Shown here: piece by piece, positions 1 through 7,768 of the stretch | Position numbering within the stretch: the first letter of the stretch is position 1 | Layout of the letters: each line of letters begins with the position of its first letter | NCBI GenBank assembly: GCA_036491755.1 | Contig: DASXBJ010000029.1 | Span: 1 to 22,390 of the forward strand | DNA from: DASXBJ01 sp036491755 | GTDB taxonomy: Bacteria > Chloroflexota > Dormibacteria > Dormibacterales > Dormibacteraceae | Direction: 5' to 3' | Length of the DNA stretch: 22,390 nt | Program-made: the position numbers and the translations under genes | Notes under the pieces: model-generated | Database searches by the model: none | What the model was told of the DNA's origin: nothing | Seen by the model: only the letters and a program-made list of their open reading frames with translations

Positions 1-404
1 GACCCCACGCGGAGCTTCGGGTGGCTCGAGCGCAGGTCGGCGGCGAGCTCGTGGGCGACGCCCGGCGCGGCGCCGAGCAGGAACAGCCCGAAGTCGCGCC
101 TCTCGCACATCGCCGCGATTTGGGGCACCATGTCGGTACCCGTCACCGGTTCGCGCACCGCGCAGCCCTCACGTCTCACCGCCCATACGATGCCGACACC
201 GTCCGGGAGGCACAGGTCGGCTGATTCGAGCACACGCGCGAATTCCGCGTCCTTGCGTGCGCGCATGACGAACTCGGGGTTAACCGTGGCTATGAGGTGG
301 TGCCCGCCCTGGGCCGCGAATTCCTCCACCTGCTCGAGCGCAGAGCTCATGTCGACGCAGTCGACCCGGACGCCGAGAACCCTGGTTTGCTGAAATGCCC
401 TCAG
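1..404 (-). CDS. WecG/TagA/CpsF-family glycosyltransferase, 5' part (cut by left window edge)
   Basis: Reading the minus strand gives about 130 residues with the family hallmarks: a GVRVD start strand, TVNPEFVMRA, then ADLCLPDGVGIVWA, the PVTGTDMVP segment and FLLGAAPG. In this family (TagA, WecG, CpsF) these regions build the UDP-sugar/ManNAc transfer site, and the usual reaction is addition of the second sugar to undecaprenyl-PP-GlcNAc on the cytoplasmic face of the membrane. The 3' part lies outside the window. The start is unclear: the frame opens after a TGA at 435-437, and the only canonical codon before the core is ATG at 348-350, which would remove the conserved first strand. I placed the start at a CTG (402-404); another CTG lies at 423-425. 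The gene follows directly, and probably overlaps, the deacetylase ending at 418. The family is well supported; the substrate is inference. Confidence 0.78.
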   Translation of the reverse strand, partial: MRAFQQTRVLGVRVDCVDMSSALEQVEEFAAQGGHHLIATVNPEFVMRARKDAEFARVLESADLCLPDGVGIVWAVRREGCAVREPVTGTDMVPQIAAMCERRDFGLFLLGAAPGVAHELAADLRSSHPKLRVG

Positions 405-417
405 TGGCGCATCACGG

Positions 418-1383
418 TTAACCAGGATGGCCGCTCATCGCGGCGCCGGGAGGCACCGGCTGGACGTCGACTGTGGTGATGGTCGTGACTTTCATCTCCG
501 GACCGAGATTGCCGATGAACATCGCGAGCGTCTCTCCGCCGGAAACCCGCACCCGCGCCCACGTATACCGGTCTGCCTGCGAGTGCAGTGTGGAAGTCAG
601 CGTCGTGACTGCGGTGTCGTACCCGGCCTGTTTGACCGCGGCGATGGCCTGAGCGGTGAACTTGCCCGAAGGGTAGGCGAAGTCCAGCACGGGATGGCCG
701 ACGAGCTGCTCGAGCCACTGCTTTGACTGCGTCACCTGAAAGACGACGGTCCCGTATGACGATCGGGCGAGGTCAGCGTGGTCGACGGTGTGCGAGGCGA
801 TCTGGATCCCGCCGCGATCCAGCTCGATGACCTGGGCGCGAGTCACGTAGTCGTGACGGTCGACGAAGTTGCTGACGATGTAGGCGACTGCCTTGAAGTG
901 GTGAGCGGACAGGATCGGAAACGCGGTGGTATAGAGATCCTTGTAGCCGTCGTCCAGCGTGATGATCACCGGCTGCGGCGGCAACGGCCGCGTGCCGGCG
1001 AAGTAAGCGCGGATGTCATTGAAGTCGACCGGATGAAACCCGTTGGCGTCGAGCCATGACATCTGCACCCCGAAGTCCTGCGGGGATACCGAGAGCTTGA
1101 AGCCGAGCGGGTCCCACCGTATCGACGGCGGGGTGCGGACATAGTGGTACATCAGGATCGGGACGGTCAGCGTTTGGGCCCCCAGCGGGACGACCTGCTC
1201 GCGCCGGACGAAAAACTCGCGCCGCCAGGGCAGCGGCTCACCGACCTGGATGGGGAGGATCGCCGCCACCGGAGCAGGCTGGGGCGCCTGGACCCTGGGC
1301 ACCGAGTCGTTGGTCGGAAGGAGGAGGATCGCGCTCACAACGAAGGTGAGCAGTGCCATGACCCGGCTGATCGCTAGCCGCAC
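418..1383 (-). CDS. Secreted or membrane-anchored polysaccharide deacetylase (NodB domain, CE4)
   Basis: The 321-residue protein starts with a short basic segment and a hydrophobic stretch (about residues 9-22), which is either a signal anchor or a signal peptide, so the enzyme should act outside the membrane. The NodB domain follows. Motif 1 is TLDDGYKD (142-149, with the Asp pair at 144-145). Motif 2 is SHTVDH (197-202, metal-binding H198 and H202). Motif 3 is FAYPSGK (235-241). The MYHYV segment near 78-82 is common in this branch, which includes PgaB/IcaB-like and sporulation-type deacetylases. The expected reaction is metal-dependent N- or O-deacetylation of a cell-surface glycan; the actual substrate cannot be read from sequence. 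The start codon is GTG with no convincing ribosome site, and a second possible start is ATG at codon 9. It precedes the TagA-like gene and is divergent from the glycosyltransferase at 1411. Confidence 0.88.
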   Translation of the reverse strand: MRLAISRVMALLTFVVSAILLLPTNDSVPRVQAPQPAPVAAILPIQVGEPLPWRREFFVRREQVVPLGAQTLTVPILMYHYVRTPPSIRWDPLGFKLSVSPQDFGVQMSWLDANGFHPVDFNDIRAYFAGTRPLPPQPVIITLDDGYKDLYTTAFPILSAHHFKAVAYIVSNFVDRHDYVTRAQVIELDRGGIQIASHTVDHADLARSSYGTVVFQVTQSKQWLEQLVGHPVLDFAYPSGKFTAQAIAAVKQAGYDTAVTTLTSTLHSQADRYTWARVRVSGGETLAMFIGNLGPEMKVTTITTVDVQPVPPGAAMSGHPG

Positions 1384-1390
1384 GATCGAT

Positions 1391-1400
1391 AGCTTAAGGT
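1391..1400. promoter_or_regulatory. Candidate back-to-back -10 elements between divergent genes
   Basis: Only 27 bp separate the GTG start of the deacetylase (1383) from the ATG of the plus-strand glycosyltransferase (1411). The gap holds TAAGCT on the minus strand (1396 to 1391), seven bases before the GTG, and TAAGGT on the plus strand (1395-1400), ten bases before the ATG. Both fit TANNNT and they share two base pairs. The spacing would suit leaderless or very short-leader transcripts. No good -35 boxes are evident, so this is a weak call. Confidence 0.25.
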
Positions 1401-1410
1401 CGTTTCTTGA

Positions 1411-2481
1411 ATGGCGGCTAAATCGAAAACGAAGACCGTGGCGGTCGACATCAATCCGGCCACCCGCGCTGTACGCACCGGGACAGAGGTCTACACGCGG
1501 GAGGTGTGCGCTCGGCTGTCCGGCGCCGCCCCCGAGCTGCTCTGGCGGTTCTACGCCTCCCGGCCCCGCGGCGGCCTGGGGGTCGATGTCACGGTCGTCC
1601 CGCTCCAGCGCCTGTGGTCGCAGGTGCGGCTTCCACTGGCCCTAGCGCGGGCCTGGCCGGACCTCCTCTTCGTGCCCGCGCACGCCCTCCCGTTCGCATG
1701 GCCGGGCAAGGCCCTGACAGTGGTGCACGACCTGGCCTTCGAACGTCACCCGGACGCTTATGCCTCGGGAGAGCGCGCCTACCTCAAGGCAACCACGCGC
1801 TGGGCGGCGGCGAGGTGCCCGCTGCTGATCGCGGTGTCCGAATCGACCAAGGCCGACCTGGTCGAGCTTTACGACGTGAAGGCTGATCGGGTGCGCGTCG
1901 TGCCTCTGGGCGTCACCGGCCCGACGGCCGATCCCGCTCCGGCCGGCCGCCTCACCGAGCTCGGCTTGAGCGGACCGTTCGTCCTTCAGGTGGGACGCGT
2001 CGAGGCCCGCAAGAACCAGCTCGCCGCGCTCGCGGCGGTCGAGCGGCTGGACGGCGTCACGCTGGCGATCGCCGGACCCGAACGCGACCCGGCGATCGCC
2101 GCCCGCCTGCGCGCCTCAAACCGATGCCGGGTGTTGGGCCCGGTCGACCAGGCCACGCTCGAGCTTCTCTACCGGCATGCCGGCGCGGTCATCGTGCCCA
2201 GCCTTTACGAGGGCTTCGGCCTGCCGGTGCTCGAAGCGATGAGCAGGGGCAAGGTCGTCGTCGCCGCCAAGGCGTCCTCGCTTCCCGAGGTCGGAGGCGA
2301 GGCGGCTTTGTACTTCCACGAAGCCGCCGAACCCGAGCAGCTCGCCGGGGTGATCGAAGCCGCCCTGCACGACCGCTCGCTCCGGACCAGGATCACGCGG
2401 GCTGCCCGCGCGCGAGCCGCGAAGTTCACATGGGAGCGGACGGCGGCCGGCGTGGCCGCGGTGATCAGAGAGCTGGTGTAG
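1411..2481 (+). CDS. Glycosyltransferase family 4 (GT-B fold)
   Basis: The 356-residue protein has a two-domain GT-B layout. The N-terminal acceptor half contains VHDLAF (105-110) and AVSESTK (141-147). The C-terminal nucleotide-sugar half contains VGRVEARKN (184-192) and the EX7E motif EGFGLPVLEAM, with E267 and E275 as the conserved glutamates. The product should be a retaining transferase on the cytoplasmic side that adds a sugar to a lipid-linked glycan; mannosyl or rhamnosyl transfer is typical but unproven here. It has no membrane segment. It is the only plus-strand gene in the window. It diverges from the deacetylase and converges with a second GT4 enzyme whose stop is only six bases away, so the two glycosyltransferases probably serve the same surface polysaccharide. 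The start is the first ATG, with a weak AAGG eleven bases upstream. Confidence 0.9.
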   Translation: MAAKSKTKTVAVDINPATRAVRTGTEVYTREVCARLSGAAPELLWRFYASRPRGGLGVDVTVVPLQRLWSQVRLPLALARAWPDLLFVPAHALPFAWPGKALTVVHDLAFERHPDAYASGERAYLKATTRWAAARCPLLIAVSESTKADLVELYDVKADRVRVVPLGVTGPTADPAPAGRLTELGLSGPFVLQVGRVEARKNQLAALAAVERLDGVTLAIAGPERDPAIAARLRASNRCRVLGPVDQATLELLYRHAGAVIVPSLYEGFGLPVLEAMSRGKVVVAAKASSLPEVGGEAALYFHEAAEPEQLAGVIEAALHDRSLRTRITRAARARAAKFTWERTAAGVAAVIRELV

Positions 2482-2487
2482 AGGCTT

Positions 2488-3588
2488 CTACTTTGAAACG
2501 CGTCCCCGACGCGCGATCGCATCGTCGATCGCCTGCCAGGTGAGGCGCGCTGCCCGAGGCCAGCTGAATTCGGCCGCGCGCAGGATCCCCCGGCGGCGGA
2601 GTTGGGCCGCCAGATCGGTGTCGCCGATCACGGTCTCCAGGGCCTTGCGCCACGCCTCGGGCTGGTCGGCCGGCACCACCATGCCCGCGTCCCCCACCAC
2701 CTCCGGCAGGCTCGCGCGATCGGACACGACCACCGGCGTCCCGCAAGCCATGGCCTCCAGGGGCGGGAGGCCGAAGCCTTCGTACCACGCCGGGTGGGCG
2801 AGGACGCGTGCCAGGTTGTACACCGCCGGCAGGTCGGCGAGTGCAAGCGCATCGATGTGATGCAGTCCCGGTCCGAGGCGGCCGATCCGCTCCTTGATCG
2901 GTTCATAAAGCCAGCCCCAGGAGCCGACCACCACGAGGTCAGGGCGGTCGCGCATCATCGCCCACGCCTCGATCAGGGTGACCAGGTTCTTGCGCGGCTC
3001 GATCGTCCCGACGAACAGGATGAAGCGCTCCGGCAGCGCGAGCCGCGTGCGGGCTTCGGCCAGCTCCTCCGGCCCGAGCGGCCGAAAGCTCGGCGACACG
3101 CCATGAGGGACGACCTGGACTCGAGCTCGGTCGATCCCGAAGACCTGGGTGATGTCGTGAGCGGTGTTCTCCGAAACAGCGATCACGACGTCCGCCCGGA
3201 GCACCGAACGCGGCACGACCAGACGCGTGCTCAGCGGTTGGCGTCCGGGAAACCAGCTCGGGTTGCGGTAGATCGCGAGGTCGTGAACCGCGATGGCGGA
3301 TGGCACCCTTACGTCCCGAAGGGGCAGCGCCCCGGCCGGCCCGAAGTATGCGTCCGGCTTCATCCGCCCGATCGCGGCCGGCCACTGGAGGTGGCGGCCC
3401 ACGAGCCGGGTCTGAGGCAGCAGTCGGTAGGTGGCGTCGGGGACGTGGACGAAGCCGCCGGGAGGACCGAATACCGTCATCCGGCTGTCCGGGCGGTCGA
3501 CGGCCATGGCATGCAGGATCTGCGTGGTGTAGACGCCGACCCCGGCTCTCGGTCTCTCGAGGCCTGATCCGTCGACCACGAGCCTCAA
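2488..3588 (-). CDS. Glycosyltransferase family 4 (GT-B fold)
   Basis: The protein has 366 residues when started at TTG (3588). That start is chosen because GGAGG lies seven bases before it and because it gives the usual N-terminal strand MRLVVDGSGL followed by a GVGVYT glycine loop (16-21). The frame stays open upstream to 3774, but that stretch has no GT4 character and part of it overlaps murA. Other motifs are AVHDLAIY (100-107), SENTAHD (139-145), FVGTIEPRKN (182-191) and the EX7E motif EGFGLPPLE (E250, E258). It is a cytoplasmic GT-B transferase; the donor and acceptor are unknown. It is the last gene of the long minus-strand series and sits 37 bp after murA. It resembles the convergent GT4 gene at 1411 in domain plan, and both could have arisen by duplication, though their sequences are clearly different. 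Confidence 0.88.
   Translation of the reverse strand: MRLVVDGSGLERPRAGVGVYTTQILHAMAVDRPDSRMTVFGPPGGFVHVPDATYRLLPQTRLVGRHLQWPAAIGRMKPDAYFGPAGALPLRDVRVPSAIAVHDLAIYRNPSWFPGRQPLSTRLVVPRSVLRADVVIAVSENTAHDITQVFGIDRARVQVVPHGVSPSFRPLGPEELAEARTRLALPERFILFVGTIEPRKNLVTLIEAWAMMRDRPDLVVVGSWGWLYEPIKERIGRLGPGLHHIDALALADLPAVYNLARVLAHPAWYEGFGLPPLEAMACGTPVVVSDRASLPEVVGDAGMVVPADQPEAWRKALETVIGDTDLAAQLRRRGILRAAEFSWPRAARLTWQAIDDAIARRGRVSK
2499..2513 (-). terminator. Weak terminator-like hairpin at the end of the minus-strand gene series
   Basis: A perfect 6-bp inverted repeat (CGCGTC, loop of three, GACGCG) lies inside the last codons of the glycosyltransferase that ends at 2488, and 18 bases past the stop of the convergent gene. 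On the minus strand it is followed by only three T residues, so intrinsic termination would be poor. It is the only hairpin I see at this convergent junction. Confidence 0.25.
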
Positions 3589-3625
3589 CCCAAAGCCTCC
3601 CCCCTCCCCCCGGGGAGGAGATGGT
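3589..3625 (-). promoter_or_regulatory. Ribosome binding site with tandem purine tracts and an upstream anti-SD-like tract
   Basis: Reading the minus strand after the murA stop, a pyrimidine run CTCCTCCCC (3620-3612) is followed by two G-rich repeats (each six G, then A). The second ends in the GGAGG (3600-3596) that precedes the TTG start at 3588 by seven bases. CCTCCC (3618-3613) can pair with the first purine tract (3608-3603, 4-base loop), leaving the ribosome site free, or the same region can pair with the second tract and cover it. Whether this is regulatory is not known. Confidence 0.45.
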
Positions 3626-4945
3626 CTATTCGTAACTGTGGCCTGCGACCGCGGTCCCGGAGTCGATGCTGACTCGCTTGATCTTGGCCCCCGCGGAGGC
3701 GAGCTTGCCGGCCATGTCCTCGTAACCGCGCTCCACGTGCCACGAGTTCCTGAGCAGGCTGTCCCCTTCCGCACACATGGCCGCGATCACCAGGGCGGCG
3801 CCGGAGCGGATGTCGGGGATCGCCACATCGGAACCGTGGAGGCGGCAAGGCCCGTGGACGACCGCGTGGAGGCGACCCTGCACGGTGATACCGGCGCCCA
3901 TCTTCGCCAGCTCCCTCACGTGCTGGAAGCGATTCTCGTGAACATATTCCGAGATCACGGTCTCGCCATCCGCCTGGGTCATGAGCGCCATGTACTGGGC
4001 CTGCAGATCGGTCGGAAATCCAGGGAACGTCCAGGTCGACATGTCGATCGGCCGGAGCCGGTTCTTGGTCTGCCGGCCGACGCGAAACCATCCGTCGCCG
4101 GTGTCGACATGCGCGCCGGCCTGTTCGAGCTTCAACAGGAGGACGTGCAGGTCCTCGGGCCGGCTGCAGTCGATTCGGAGCTCTCCTCCGGTGGCGGCGA
4201 CTGCGATGGCGTAGGTCCCGGCCTCCAGGTAATCGGCAATCACCTCGTGCTGGGCTCCGCCAAGCTCGCGCACGCCGTCCACGACGAGCCGTTCCGTACC
4301 CACGCCCTCAATCTGCGCGCCCATCTTGATGAGGAGGCGACACAGGTCCTGGACGTGGGGCTCACGAGCCGCGTTGAAGATCTCCGTCCGGCCTTGCGCC
4401 AGCACCGCCGCGAGCAGGATGTTCTCGGTGCCGGTGACTGTCGGGAGGTCGAACACGATGCGTTCGCCGTGGAGCTGGCCGGCCTCGCCATGGATCTCGG
4501 TCTCGGTCTCGGTGATGTGGGCGCCCATCTGCCGCAACCCGCGCAGGTGCTGCTCGATGCGCCGCGCCCCGATGTCGTCGCCCCCCGGCCTGGGCACTCT
4601 TGCGTGCCCGAACCGGCCCAGCAGCGCCCCGAGCAAAACGATCGTTGCGCGCATCCGGCGACCGAGCTCGCCGGGTACCGCGACCTTGTCGGCTGCGCCC
4701 ATCCGCAGGACCGTGGTGCCGTCTCCTTCGACTGCGCCCCCGAGGCCGTTGAGAATCTGCGCCATCAACGTCGTGTCGGTGACCTCGGGGACGTTGGTCA
4801 GCGTCACGGTTTCCTTCGTCAGCAACGCCGCGGCCATCTCGGGCAGGACGGCATTCTTGGAACCGCTGACGCAGATGCTGCCCGCGAGCTCGGCGCCGCC
4901 CGTGATCTGCAGCGCGTGCTCGCTGCCCGGGAAGGTGCCCTTCAT
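3626..4945 (-). CDS. murA: UDP-N-acetylglucosamine 1-carboxyvinyltransferase (MurA)
   Basis: MurA transfers enolpyruvate from PEP to UDP-GlcNAc, the first committed step of peptidoglycan synthesis, in the cytoplasm. The 439-residue length is near the usual 420-440. SGSKNAVLP (27-35) carries the conserved Lys-Asn (K30, N31). GRRMRATIVLLGALLGRFG is the family's MRA segment, and FPTDLQAQ (310-317) carries D313, equivalent to E. coli Asp305. The active-site loop reads PGGDDIGARRIE, so the residue normally Cys115 (E. coli) is Asp123. The same Cys-to-Asp change is known in mycobacterial and chlamydial MurA and gives intrinsic fosfomycin insensitivity. The gene lies 33 bp after atpC, an arrangement also seen for B. 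subtilis murAA. There is no clear ribosome site before the ATG. TACCTT eight bases upstream could be a -10 element of a short-leader transcript, which is speculative. Confidence 0.97.
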   Translation of the reverse strand: MKGTFPGSEHALQITGGAELAGSICVSGSKNAVLPEMAAALLTKETVTLTNVPEVTDTTLMAQILNGLGGAVEGDGTTVLRMGAADKVAVPGELGRRMRATIVLLGALLGRFGHARVPRPGGDDIGARRIEQHLRGLRQMGAHITETETEIHGEAGQLHGERIVFDLPTVTGTENILLAAVLAQGRTEIFNAAREPHVQDLCRLLIKMGAQIEGVGTERLVVDGVRELGGAQHEVIADYLEAGTYAIAVAATGGELRIDCSRPEDLHVLLLKLEQAGAHVDTGDGWFRVGRQTKNRLRPIDMSTWTFPGFPTDLQAQYMALMTQADGETVISEYVHENRFQHVRELAKMGAGITVQGRLHAVVHGPCRLHGSDVAIPDIRSGAALVIAAMCAEGDSLLRNSWHVERGYEDMAGKLASAGAKIKRVSIDSGTAVAGHSYE

Positions 4946-4978
4946 TCGAGCTAAAGGTAACCCGGACCGCGCCGATCG

Positions 4979-5389
4979 CTACCCGCGGCGCACGCGCGCC
5001 AGGCGCAGCCGGGCTTCGGCCATCGCGAGGGCGTTCTGGAATTCGGTCTCCTCGGCCGTGCTGAGCGTGCCCGCGAGCTTCTCCTGGGCGTGCCGGCGAG
5101 CCTCCTCGGCGCGTTCTACCGAAATCTCGCTGGCGTGCTCAGCCACGTCGGCGAGCACCGTGACCCGATCGGGCAGCACCTCCAGAAAGCCGCCACCCAC
5201 GAACAGCACCTCCTCCGGTCCGCCCATGGCTTCCTGGATCCGTAGAGGACCCGGCTTGAGGATCGTCATCAATGGCGCATGGCGCGCCATGACCCCAAGC
5301 TCGCCGTCGGCGCCGTTGGCGATCATGAACTCGACCTCGCCTTCGTACAGGCTTCGCTCGACGCTCACGACCCGAAGGAGGTACTTCAC
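4979..5389 (-). CDS. atpC: F1Fo ATP synthase epsilon subunit
   Basis: The 136-residue protein is the central-stalk subunit that couples rotation and can inhibit hydrolysis. The N-terminal beta-sandwich (about 1-88) contains the conserved NGADGELGVMARHAPL segment, followed by FVGGGFLEVLPDRVTVLAD. The C-terminal part (about 90-134) is a two-helix domain rich in Ala, Glu and Arg, the regulatory arm in other species. The start codon is GTG, 13 bases after the atpD stop, and the ribosome site is weak. It is the last gene of the atp operon; murA follows 33 bp later. Confidence 0.96.
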   Translation of the reverse strand: MKYLLRVVSVERSLYEGEVEFMIANGADGELGVMARHAPLMTILKPGPLRIQEAMGGPEEVLFVGGGFLEVLPDRVTVLADVAEHASEISVERAEEARRHAQEKLAGTLSTAEETEFQNALAMAEARLRLARVRRG

Positions 5390-5402
5390 CTGCCGTCCCG
5401 CC

Positions 5403-6854
5403 TCACGACGACCCCTGCTTCTTCTTCATCTCTTCGCCCTGCGCTCGCGCTTCGTCGATGGTGCCCACCATGTAGAAGGCCTGCTCAGGCAGGTCGTCGT
5501 GCTTGCCGTCGAGGATTTCCTTGAAGCCGCGCACCGTCTCGGCGATGGGGACCGATTTGCCTTCGCGGCCCGTGAAACGCTGCGCGACGTTGAACGGTTG
5601 CGATAGAAAGCGCTGGATCTTGCGTGCGCGGGACACAGCCTGCTTGTCGTCTTCTGACAGCTCCTCCATGCCGAGGATGGCGATGATGTCCTGCAGGTCC
5701 TTGTAGCGCTGCATCGTCTTCTTGACCCCTTGCGCCGTGTCGTAGTGCTCCTGCCCGACGACCGATGGCTCGACGTACCGGCTGGACGATCCGAGGGGGT
5801 CGATCGCGGGGTAGATCCCGATCTCCACCAGCGACCTCTCCAAGCGCACGGTGGCGCCGAGGTGGGCGAACACGGTCTGGATCGCCGGGTCGGTGTAGTC
5901 GTCGGCGGGCACGTAGACGGCCTGAACTGACGTGATCGAGCCCTTGCTGGTCGAGGTGATCCGCTCCTGGAGCTCGCCCATCTCGGTCGCCAGCGTGGGC
6001 TGGTAGCCGACGGCGGACGGCATGCGGCCGAGCAGCGCCGAGACTTCCGAGCCCGCGAGGAGGTAGCGAAAGATGTTGTCGATGAACAGCAGGGTGTCCG
6101 CGCCCTCGGCGTCCCGGAAGTATTCCGCCATCGTCAGCCCGGTCAGACCCACCCGAGCACGCGCGCCGGGCGGCTCGTTCATCTGCCCGAACACAAGCGC
6201 GGTCTGCGGCAGCACACCTGCGTCCTGCATCTCGTGATACATGTCGTTGCCTTCGCGGGTGCGCTCCCCCACTCCGGCGAACACAGAGCGTCCCTTGTGC
6301 TGGTACGCGATGTTCCGGATGAGCTCCTGGACGATCACGGTCTTGCCAGTGCCGGCGCCTCCGAACAGGCCGATCTTCGAGCCTTTGGCGAAGGTGCAGA
6401 TCAGGTCGATCACCTTGATGCCGGTCTCGAGGATCTCCACCTTCGCCTGCTGCTCCGACACGGGAGGCGCGGGACGGTGGATCGGCCAGCGCGTGATGCC
6501 TTCGGGCGCGGGCTCGTCGTCGATCGGGGCGCCGATCACGTTGAACATTCGGCCCAGGGTTTCCACACCCACGGGCACCGAGATCGGCTGACCGGTCGCT
6601 TTCACCGGGTCGCCGCGCCGGAAGCCGTCCGTCGCGTCCATCGCGATCGTGCGCACCACGTTGTCTCCGATTGCGCCCTCGACCTCGAGGACCACGGTGT
6701 GCCCGTCCTTGGTCCTGACCTCGAGCGCTTCGAACAGCTCGGGCTGGTCGCCGGGCGGGAACTCGACGTCCACCACGGCGCCGATGACCTGGCTGACTCG
6801 CCCGTCCTTCGCCGTCTTCTTGCCGGCCTGCGATTCGTGCTTGGTTTGTGCCAC
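5403..6854 (-). CDS. atpD: F1Fo ATP synthase beta subunit (catalytic)
   Basis: This is the catalytic nucleotide-binding subunit of F1. In its 483 residues the P-loop is GGAGTGKT (165-172; most homologs have Val where Thr169 stands), followed by GERTREGND (196-204), GQMNEPPGARAR and the Walker B strand LLFID (255-259). The SALLGRMPSAVGYQPTLATEMG stretch is intact (272-293). Several usually near-invariant positions differ. FAHLDATT is FAHLGATV (329-336), DPLDSTSR is DPLGSSSR (352-359), and NIFRFTQAGSEVS is NIFRYLLAGSEVS. An N-terminal extension of about 18 polar residues precedes the first beta strand. The start is GTG with GGGAGG five bases upstream; this ribosome site overlaps the atpG stop region, so the two genes are probably translationally coupled. 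Confidence 0.98.
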   Translation of the reverse strand: MAQTKHESQAGKKTAKDGRVSQVIGAVVDVEFPPGDQPELFEALEVRTKDGHTVVLEVEGAIGDNVVRTIAMDATDGFRRGDPVKATGQPISVPVGVETLGRMFNVIGAPIDDEPAPEGITRWPIHRPAPPVSEQQAKVEILETGIKVIDLICTFAKGSKIGLFGGAGTGKTVIVQELIRNIAYQHKGRSVFAGVGERTREGNDMYHEMQDAGVLPQTALVFGQMNEPPGARARVGLTGLTMAEYFRDAEGADTLLFIDNIFRYLLAGSEVSALLGRMPSAVGYQPTLATEMGELQERITSTSKGSITSVQAVYVPADDYTDPAIQTVFAHLGATVRLERSLVEIGIYPAIDPLGSSSRYVEPSVVGQEHYDTAQGVKKTMQRYKDLQDIIAILGMEELSEDDKQAVSRARKIQRFLSQPFNVAQRFTGREGKSVPIAETVRGFKEILDGKHDDLPEQAFYMVGTIDEARAQGEEMKKKQGSS

Positions 6855-6865
6855 GTATGCCTCCC

Positions 6866-7741
6866 TCAGCCCGAAGCCCGCATCGCTTCGGCGCCGCTTA
6901 CTATCTCCATCAGCTCGGTGGTGATGCCGGCCTGGCGCACCTTGTTGGCGTAAAGCGTGAGCGCGTTGATCAGGTCGCCGGCGGCGTTCGTCGCGTTCTG
7001 CATCGCGATCATCTTGGCCGAGTACTCGCTCGCCTTGTTTTCCAGCACCGCCTGGAAGACCTGCGTCTCGACATATCGTGGCAGCAGCCCGTCCAGGACA
7101 GCCTCCGGGTCAGGCTCATAGATGTAGTCGGCGCTCGGTCCGGCGCCGGCCTCCCTGGTTCGCTGCGGGATCTCCGCCGGGATCAGAACCTGGACGACGG
7201 CCTCCTGCTTCATCGTCGAGATCCACTTTGAGTAACAGAGCAGGACAGCGTCGGTGTTGCCCTTCGTGTACTCCTCCAGCGCGACGGTGACCGCGGGGAG
7301 GACCTGCGCCACGGTGGGCCGGTCCGAGATGCCGCTCACCTCGGCGATCACCTCACGGTGGTAGCGCAGCAGGAAGTCGCGCCCCTTTCGACCGATGGTC
7401 ACGTAGCGCTGGCCGTCGGTGTAGTGCTCGTTCATGTAGCGCGTGGCCGCGCGGATGTTGTTGACGTTGACGGCGCCGGCCAGGCCCTTGTCCGTGGTGA
7501 CCAGAACCATCACCGCGCGCTTCCCCTCACGGCGGACGAGGAACGGGTGCCGGTACTCCCTGGCGCGCTCGCCCGCGGTCTGCAGCACCTCGATCATCTT
7601 CTCGGAGTAGGGCCGCGTGGCCTGGACCGCGGCCTGCGCGCGTCGCAGCCGGGTCGCCGCGACGACCTGCATCGCCTTGGTGATCTTTTGCGTGCTCCGG
7701 ATCGAGTCGATCCGGCGGACGATGTCCCGAAATGCCGGCAT
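6866..7741 (-). CDS. atpG: F1Fo ATP synthase gamma subunit
   Basis: The 291-residue central rotor shaft starts MPAFRDIVRRIDSI and continues with the conserved STQKITKAMQVVAATRLRRAQ block, which forms the N-terminal helix of the coiled coil. The C-terminal helix carries AMQNATNAAGDLINALTL and the signature ITTELMEIVSGAEAM close to the end. Length and both signature ends are normal. The ATG is preceded by GAGGT at suitable distance. It lies 56 bp downstream of atpA, a gap that contains a GC hairpin, and 11 bp upstream of atpD. The middle (about 190-230) is more variable, as usual in this family. Confidence 0.97.
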   Translation of the reverse strand: MPAFRDIVRRIDSIRSTQKITKAMQVVAATRLRRAQAAVQATRPYSEKMIEVLQTAGERAREYRHPFLVRREGKRAVMVLVTTDKGLAGAVNVNNIRAATRYMNEHYTDGQRYVTIGRKGRDFLLRYHREVIAEVSGISDRPTVAQVLPAVTVALEEYTKGNTDAVLLCYSKWISTMKQEAVVQVLIPAEIPQRTREAGAGPSADYIYEPDPEAVLDGLLPRYVETQVFQAVLENKASEYSAKMIAMQNATNAAGDLINALTLYANKVRQAGITTELMEIVSGAEAMRASG

Positions 7742-7768
7742 CGGCTACCTCGCCGCCCGCGGGGAGGT

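Noticed and set aside
3589..3774. N-terminal extension of the glycosyltransferase frame into murA
   Set aside because: The extra 62 residues are Ser/Arg/Pro-rich without GT4 features, and a well-placed GGAGG supports the TTG at 3588.
3638..4954. 438-codon open frame on the plus strand opposite murA
   Set aside because: Mirror frame of murA with no recognisable motifs and no ribosome site; conservation supports the minus strand only.
4326..5606. 426-codon plus-strand frame spanning murA, atpC and atpD in antisense
   Set aside because: It crosses three well-supported minus-strand genes and resembles no protein family.
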